From Bacillota bacterium (lineage in GTDB: Bacteria; Bacillota; Clostridia; Christensenellales; Aristaeellaceae), in the NCBI GenBank assembly GCA_030057655.1, contig JASGUQ010000047.1, forward strand, positions 19,588 to 83,587: 64,000 bases of DNA. Direction: 5' to 3'. How positions within the stretch are numbered: position 1 is the stretch's first letter; every line of letters begins with the position of its first letter. Below are positions 59,419 through 64,000 of the stretch, piece after piece. The position numbers were made by a program, and so were the translations under genes. Below the pieces are notes generated by a model. It saw only the letters and a list, made by a program, of their open reading frames with translations. It ran no database searches and had not been told where the DNA came from.

Positions 59419-60322
59419 AGTAGCCAAATCCTCCCATTCCTTTCATCATGATTCCCGTTACGATTAAGAACAAGACAGAGGTAAAAATCGCGGTCGCGCT
59501 GGCTAAACCGATGTTAAAATACTGAAAGCCAAACAGGTAGATCGCGTGGGACAGGTTGGTTGTGGAGTTGCCAGGCCCGCCGTTGGTTAAGATGTTGATT
59601 GGCGTAAAGGCTCTCTCCGCGGCAAAGATAACGGAGGTCGTTGTGATATAAATCGTTGTCGGGCTCAGAAGCGGCCATTTGATGTGCCAGAAAGTCTCCC
59701 ACCCGTTTGCTCCGTCAATCTTGGACGCCTCGATGTATTCGTCAGAAATTGTGACAAGCCCGGCGATAAAGAGGATCATGTTCGAGCCCATAAATTTCCA
59801 CCCGGACACCATGATGATCGAAAGCATGGCTGTCTGCTGTTCGCTCAGCCACGCATAACCTTCCTTTCCAAACAACATCAACAGGTTGTTCAGCAGACCG
59901 AAACTGGGGTTAAATATCCACATCCAAACAAGGCAGATGATCGAGAACGCGAGGATCGTTGGTGTAAAAAACATCGTGCGATACAGGTTTTGAACTTTTT
60001 CATGCTTGATGTTTGATAAAAGCACCGCAAGCAGCAGGGGGATGACCACAAAAAAGGGAAACAAGCCAATGATGTAGTACAGGGTGTTCATCAAAGCGGA
60101 TGTAAACGACTCTTTACCAAACATCGATGCGTAATTGTCCCAGCCAACGGAACGCATTTTCCCAACAAAATTCCAGCGTTTAAAGCTCAGTATGAAGCTG
60201 TAGATGATTGGCCAATATTTAAAGACAAGGAAGAACAAAATCCCCGGCAGGGTATATACAAGAAGCCCCAGGTATTGTTTTCCATGTTTGTACAGCCTTT
60301 TGCGCTGTTGAACGTTCATCAT
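59408..60322 (-). CDS. CUT1 sugar permease (MalF/UgpA type), third operon
   Basis: This is a 304-residue permease with six helices. PGILFFLVFKYWPIIYSFILSF lies near the start, and the EAA-type loop reads YIEASKIDGANGWETFWHIKWPLLSP. The ATG at 60322 lies about ten bases after GAGGG. It follows the isomerase gene by 26 bases. Confidence 0.92.
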   Translation of the reverse strand: MMNVQQRKRLYKHGKQYLGLLVYTLPGILFFLVFKYWPIIYSFILSFKRWNFVGKMRSVGWDNYASMFGKESFTSALMNTLYYIIGLFPFFVVIPLLLAVLLSNIKHEKVQNLYRTMFFTPTILAFSIICLVWMWIFNPSFGLLNNLLMLFGKEGYAWLSEQQTAMLSIIMVSGWKFMGSNMILFIAGLVTISDEYIEASKIDGANGWETFWHIKWPLLSPTTIYITTTSVIFAAERAFTPINILTNGGPGNSTTNLSHAIYLFGFQYFNIGLASATAIFTSVLFLIVTGIMMKGMGGFGYYEN

Positions 60323-60348
60323 TCCGCAACTCACCCTCTCAATTTCAA

Positions 60349-61176
60349 TCAATTATCATTGAACAAAGCAGCGATCTTCTTGATCTGCGCTTCGGGATCT
60401 TGCCTGCCGTCAATTTCCAGCACAAATTCCCCCTGATACCCTTTTTCACGCACATATTGATAAATTTTCGGCCAGTCGGCGATCCCGTCATCAGGCAGGT
60501 TGTGGGCGTCCGACAGCCCGTCGTTGTTGTGAACATGAAAAGAGATCAGCCTCTCGCCCGCAGCGTCAATTTCCTCAAAAACATTGGCCTTGCTCAAAGG
60601 CACATGCCCGATGTCCAGACAGAAATTCAACTTTTCTATCTCAAACAAGGCTTTTTGATTTTTCAGCGTGCATGAAATATCGTTATGCTTTGGATCGGAT
60701 GCGTCCGGGATGTTTTCAAGCGCGATCGCAACCCCTCTTTGATCCGCGTATTCGCACAACTCCGCCAGCGTATCCTTGATGATGCCCGCATCTTCCATTG
60801 TGTAGGGGTACTCGATCCGGTTCAAGGCGTGCATCACAAGAATGGGGATTTCAAGCTCATTGCAGTCGTCAATCGTCTCTTTCCAGAGGCCCATGCGGTA
60901 CTTCAGAAATTCATCGCTGTTTTTCGGAGGATTTGCAAAATTCCGGAAAGGCGCATGCGCGGAATGGACGTGAAGGCGGTATTCATGAAGCCAGGCCGCG
61001 ATGTCTTTGCGGCTGATTTGAGCCCGGGGATCAAAATGCACCGTGTCCGCCCATAACTCGACGGAACGAAAGCCATATTTTGAAATACAGGAAAGTGTAT
61101 CCTTTAACGGCATGGATTCAAACGTCCATGATGAAATTGCGTATTCCGACTTGTTTTTATAAGGATTAACTGCCAT
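60349..61176 (-). CDS. TIM-barrel sugar (phosphate) isomerase/epimerase
   Basis: This is a 275-residue protein of the xylose-isomerase-like/AP-endonuclease-2 family. The metal ligands can be placed at VAIALENIPD, CLDIGHVPL, FHVHNNDG and FVLEIDG. The start is set at the ATG at 61176, seven bases after AGAGG. It sits inside the CUT1 operon between the binding protein and the permeases, so it probably acts on the imported sugar. Relatives include IolE/IolI and keto-sugar epimerases; the substrate is not known. Confidence 0.88.
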   Translation of the reverse strand: MAVNPYKNKSEYAISSWTFESMPLKDTLSCISKYGFRSVELWADTVHFDPRAQISRKDIAAWLHEYRLHVHSAHAPFRNFANPPKNSDEFLKYRMGLWKETIDDCNELEIPILVMHALNRIEYPYTMEDAGIIKDTLAELCEYADQRGVAIALENIPDASDPKHNDISCTLKNQKALFEIEKLNFCLDIGHVPLSKANVFEEIDAAGERLISFHVHNNDGLSDAHNLPDDGIADWPKIYQYVREKGYQGEFVLEIDGRQDPEAQIKKIAALFNDN

Positions 61177-61191
61177 TCTCATTCCTCTCAA

Positions 61192-61223
61192 AACTGCCAC
61201 GGCGGCTAAGCGCCGTGGCAGTT
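61192..61223 (-). terminator. Intercistronic hairpin after the third CUT1 binding protein
   Basis: AACTGCCACGGCG pairs perfectly over 13 bp with CGCCGTGGCAGTT around a six-base loop, followed by TTTTGAG on the minus strand. The isomerase starts 16 bases later, so it probably attenuates rather than stops. Confidence 0.65.
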
Positions 61224-61251
61224 GGTTTTCCCTTAGGTTCTTATACTTCTT

Positions 61252-62493
61252 TTAGTCCAGCAGGGCATTGCACTGTTCGACCAGGGCATCAAGCGTTGCT
61301 GCCGGGTCGAGATCGCCATGGATAATGTCCGTGCGCTTGTTGATGTAAATCTGGTCGATTTCCAAACCTGCAGAGCCGCCGGGCCAGTTTGTCCATGGGA
61401 CAGCGTAAGCCAGTTGGTTGTATGCCGGCTGCTGGCCTTCCGCCACGGCAACGTCCGCCTTGGTAACGCAGACATACCCCGTCTGGGTGAAGATCTTCAT
61501 GGACTCATCGTTTGTCGCGTATTCAATGAACTTCCATACGGCGTCTTTCTTGGCCGCATCGTTCAAATCGGTAAAGGAGATGAACGCCGCGCCGCCGGCA
61601 GGAAGCTTTCTGGGCTTGTCACCAAAGCTCGGATACTCGGCAACGCCAAGCTCAAAATTGCTGGAAGTCCGGATGGCGTTGAGCTTCATGACGGAAGAAA
61701 TGTACATCGCAACGTTTCCGGCGATAAAATCAGCCATCAGTTCGCCATCCGTATTGACAGCAGCGTAACCGGACTGATGCAGCGACTGCCAAAGGCTAAT
61801 CGCTTCGACGGCCTGCTCGTTGTTGAACGCAACCTTTTTGCCATCCTCGGACAGCATCGTGCCGCCGTTGGAGTAAATCAGCGCAAGATCAGGCCAACTG
61901 TCGACTTTCTGCATGCCGAAAGCGTATTTTCCGGTCTTTTCCTTGATCACTTCAGACACCTTGACCAGGTCGTCCCAGGTCTTGGGTATGTCGGCATCGC
62001 TTAAGCCGGCCTGGGTGAAGATATCTTTGTTGTAATACATGACGATGTTGCTCAAGGCGAAGGGCGCGCTGATCTGGACGCCTTCGGCTTTGCCCAGGTC
62101 AAACAGGTTCGGCTCATACCGATCCACCAGGGCTTGCCAGGCTTCCTCGTTTGGCGCCAGGTCCTTCAGCTCGTTGGGGTCCAGCTCATGATAAATGTAA
62201 TTGAACAGGTTGTAGCCGCCCAGGAAGAGATCCGGCGGGGCGATGCCCGCGGCAAGGTCGGCAATCATTTTTTGAAGCAAAGCGAAGTACTCGCCGGCCT
62301 GGGCAGTAACTTCCACCTTGATCCCGGGGTTTTCCGCTTCAAACTGAGAGATGATCGTTGTGAGCTTGGATTCCACGTCGCCGGACCACCTGTGCCACAA
62401 TTTAATTGTTGTTACATCTTCTGCGCTAACAGCAGTAAGGGATAAACCCAACACCAGGATACAGGCAAGAAACACGGACAAAAACTTTTTCAT
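61252..62493 (-). CDS. CUT1 sugar-binding protein, third operon
   Basis: This is a 413-residue extracellular receptor (SBP_bac_1 type). The signal peptide MKKFLSVFLACILVLGLSLTAVSAE has an Ala-x-Ala site; its cysteine is not in a lipobox. TIKLWHRWSGDVESKL, FEAENPGIKVEV and PPDLFLGGYN are family stretches. The ATG at 62493 follows AAGGAGG. It is first in the operon, with the isomerase and two permeases after it. Confidence 0.92.
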   Translation of the reverse strand: MKKFLSVFLACILVLGLSLTAVSAEDVTTIKLWHRWSGDVESKLTTIISQFEAENPGIKVEVTAQAGEYFALLQKMIADLAAGIAPPDLFLGGYNLFNYIYHELDPNELKDLAPNEEAWQALVDRYEPNLFDLGKAEGVQISAPFALSNIVMYYNKDIFTQAGLSDADIPKTWDDLVKVSEVIKEKTGKYAFGMQKVDSWPDLALIYSNGGTMLSEDGKKVAFNNEQAVEAISLWQSLHQSGYAAVNTDGELMADFIAGNVAMYISSVMKLNAIRTSSNFELGVAEYPSFGDKPRKLPAGGAAFISFTDLNDAAKKDAVWKFIEYATNDESMKIFTQTGYVCVTKADVAVAEGQQPAYNQLAYAVPWTNWPGGSAGLEIDQIYINKRTDIIHGDLDPAATLDALVEQCNALLD

Positions 62494-62613
62494 TATCTTA
62501 TCCTCCTTATAATTATACAAAACCGGAACCTGTTTAAACATTTCTGACCTTTCATCACCTCATTGCAAAATTGTCAAAAGGTTTGCCGTTAATTACAAAC
62601 ATTCCATAGTTTA

Positions 62614-62642
62614 ATGCTAACAGCACCATCGAATAAAGTCAA
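62614..62642 (-). promoter_or_regulatory. Promoter of the third CUT1 operon
   Basis: On the minus strand, TTGACT (62637-62642) and TAGCAT (62614-62619) are 17 bases apart. Confidence 0.6.
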
Positions 62643-62713
62643 CGGTATTGTTCTGTTAAAAGGTATTTTTAGTACAAATTTAGCGTATATTTAGCATAGT
62701 TTTTACATTTAGT

Positions 62714-62728
62714 CATGTGAATAACATG
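62714..62728 (-). promoter_or_regulatory. Inverted repeat upstream of the third CUT1 promoter
   Basis: CATGT-GAATA-ACATG lies about 70 bases upstream of the -35, in AT-rich DNA that also has the direct repeat GCTAAAT. An activator (AraC-type) site is possible. Confidence 0.35.
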
Positions 62729-62741
62729 TAAATAAGAAAGT

Positions 62742-63770
62742 TTATTGACTTTCCAGATAGGTGCCGATCAGGTTGGCGGCGGTCTCCAGGTCTTCCCTGG
62801 CTACGTCGTTGTGGGTGACAAAGCGGTAATACAGCCCCGGGTCGCCGTTGATCAGCACGCCGCGTTTTTTGAGGTAATTGACAAAATCCGCGTCCTTGAA
62901 GCCCGGCTTTTCGATCTTTGCCCAGACCATGTTGGTCTGCACAGAATCGGGATTGATTTTGATCCCCTCAAAGTCCGACAGCATTTTGGCCAGGTATTTC
63001 GCGTTGTCATGGTCGTCCTTCAGCCTTTTGCTCATTTCCTCAATGGCGATTATTCCGCAGGCCGCCAAAATGCCGGCCTGCCTGAGCCCGCCGCCCAAGA
63101 CCTTGCGGTTGCGCCTGGCGCGCGCGATGAAGTCCTTTTTGCCGCACAGCATGGAGCCGACCGGCGCGCACAGCCCCTTTGACAGGCAGAACATGACGGA
63201 GTCCACATCTTTCACCACCTCGCTCACGGGCACTGCCAAGGCGGCGGCCGCGTTAAACAGCCTGGCGCCGTCCATGTGGACCATCAGTCCCTTTTCACGC
63301 GCGGCCTCCGCTGCCGCCCTGATTTTCTCAAGGGGCACCACCGTGCCGTCGCTCATCGGGTTTTCAAGGCACAAGAGGGTGGAAACAGGATGGTGGATGT
63401 CCTTTGCGCGGATGTTCTCCCTCACGTCTTCCGGCGTGATGCAGCCGTTTTTTGCGGTGTCCACCATCATCGCGCTCACCCCGGACAGCCGCGCGTAGGC
63501 GCCCGCCTCGTGCTGGATGATGTGGCTCATTTTGCCGGTGATGATCTCATCGCCCATATTTGTATGGGACATGATGGCCAACTGGTTGCCCATGGTTCCT
63601 GAGCACACAAACAGGGCCGCTTCCTTGCCGGTCACCTTGGCGGCCAGCGCCTCCAGTTGATTGACAGTGGGGTCATCCCCGTACACGTCATCGCCCACCG
63701 GGGCTGTCATCATCGCCTCCCGCATTTTGATGGTCGGATGGGTGACGGTGTCGCTGCGCAGATCAATCAT
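62742..63770 (-). CDS. ltaE: Low-specificity L-threonine aldolase
   Basis: This PLP enzyme splits L-threonine or allo-threonine into glycine and acetaldehyde. The 342-residue protein starts [12 protein letters not shown] and continues with [24 protein letters not shown] and [14 protein letters not shown]. The PLP lysine is in [15 protein letters not shown] near residue 198. The ATG at 63770 follows AAGGAG. It appears to be a single gene upstream of the third CUT1 operon. No terminator is obvious after it. Confidence 0.95.
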   Translation of the reverse strand: MIDLRSDTVTHPTIKMREAMMTAPVGDDVYGDDPTVNQLEALAAKVTGKEAALFVCSGTMGNQLAIMSHTNMGDEIITGKMSHIIQHEAGAYARLSGVSAMMVDTAKNGCITPEDVRENIRAKDIHHPVSTLLCLENPMSDGTVVPLEKIRAAAEAAREKGLMVHMDGARLFNAAAALAVPVSEVVKDVDSVMFCLSKGLCAPVGSMLCGKKDFIARARRNRKVLGGGLRQAGILAACGIIAIEEMSKRLKDDHDNAKYLAKMLSDFEGIKINPDSVQTNMVWAKIEKPGFKDADFVNYLKKRGVLINGDPGLYYRFVTHNDVAREDLETAANLIGTYLESQ

Positions 63771-63808
63771 GGCTTTCTCCTTTGTTTGCATGGAATATTG
63801 CTTTTTGG

Positions 63809-63817
63809 ATTATATCA
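63809..63817 (-). promoter_or_regulatory. Extended -10 promoter of ltaE
   Basis: TGATATAAT on the minus strand is a perfect -10 with the TG extension. The -35 region is GC-rich and poor, and holds the palindrome GGCCGGCC (63823-63830). Confidence 0.6.
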
Positions 63818-63873
63818 CGCGGGGCCGGCCTGCCCCAGCCCTCCCCTGTATTTCCACGGTTGTTTTTTGATTA

Positions 63874-64000
63874 ATACCGAACTCAATCATAAATGCTTTG
63901 ATGAGCTGGCTCTTTTGCGCCTCCGCGTTGCCTCCTTCACTCAGCGTAGGCTGCGACTACGCCTCGTTCTTTCGGCTTAGCGGAGCCATCAAAATCCCTC
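63874..64000. repeat. MITE-like palindromic element, second copy, cut by window edge
   Basis: The 127 bases match the reverse complement of 52894-53020 with four differences. It starts at the inverted end ATACCGAA. The remaining part should lie just beyond the window. Confidence 0.88.

Overview
The window is a GC-rich chromosomal segment (roughly 55-60% GC by eye) from an anaerobe-like Firmicute. The evidence is strong AGGAGG ribosome sites, sigma-A-type promoters (TTGACA-17-TATAAT), a cre-like CcpA site, ABC sugar importers and Fur-type zinc control. The solute-binding proteins carry plain signal-peptidase-I signals without a lipobox cysteine, as I recall from Christensenellales-type Clostridia. 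That placement is a guess from style, not a proof.

Layout. 1-5.6 kb: a truncated Zn/Cd-type P1B ATPase with a separate HMA metallochaperone, a Gfo/Idh/MocA oxidoreductase, a zinc-ribbon membrane protein and a B12-binding radical SAM protein. 5.67-7.24 kb: an IS110-family insertion sequence with a probable bridge RNA, followed by a palindromic repeat. 7.6-24 kb: a deoxyhexose-type catabolic region. It holds rhaA, a class II aldolase, an SrlD-like SDR, a PHP protein, a SorE-like reductase, a complete E2-E3-E1 dehydrogenase complex (E1 alpha and beta fused), a PfkB kinase, fucU and an RbsABC-type importer. 24-28.3 kb: a zinc-uptake operon (Fur-family regulator, small His/Cys membrane protein, znuA, znuC, znuB, lipoprotein) behind a Fur-type box. 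28.4-38.2 kb: an SH3b/peptidoglycan-binding protein, fucI with a tandem fuculose-phosphate-aldolase-like gene, then envelope genes (two phosphodiester-glycosidase-family proteins, a CapA-like protein, an LRR protein, an Lgt-like protein). 38.4-48.4 kb: cstA and two ATPase-less CUT1 sugar transport operons that share a 48-bp repeat. 48.6-58.5 kb: tldE/tldD, a secreted unknown, and a two-component system divergent from a MacAB-type export operon. 58.6-63.8 kb: a third CUT1 operon with a TIM-barrel sugar isomerase, then a threonine aldolase. The right edge cuts through a second copy of a MITE-like palindrome first seen at 52.9 kb.

How the genes may work together. RhaA, FucI and FucU handle 6-deoxyhexoses (L-rhamnose, L-fucose). 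The 10.3-18.7 kb operon pairs a SorE-like and an SrlD-like dehydrogenase, the pair that moves a keto group along a sugar phosphate in L-sorbose catabolism, with an acetoin-dehydrogenase-like complex. I infer a possible route in which the ketone is moved next to the methyl end of a deoxyketose phosphate, making an acetoin-like CH3-CO-CHOH group. The complex would then cleave it to acetyl-CoA and a tetrose phosphate. This is the most interesting proposal in the window and is untested.
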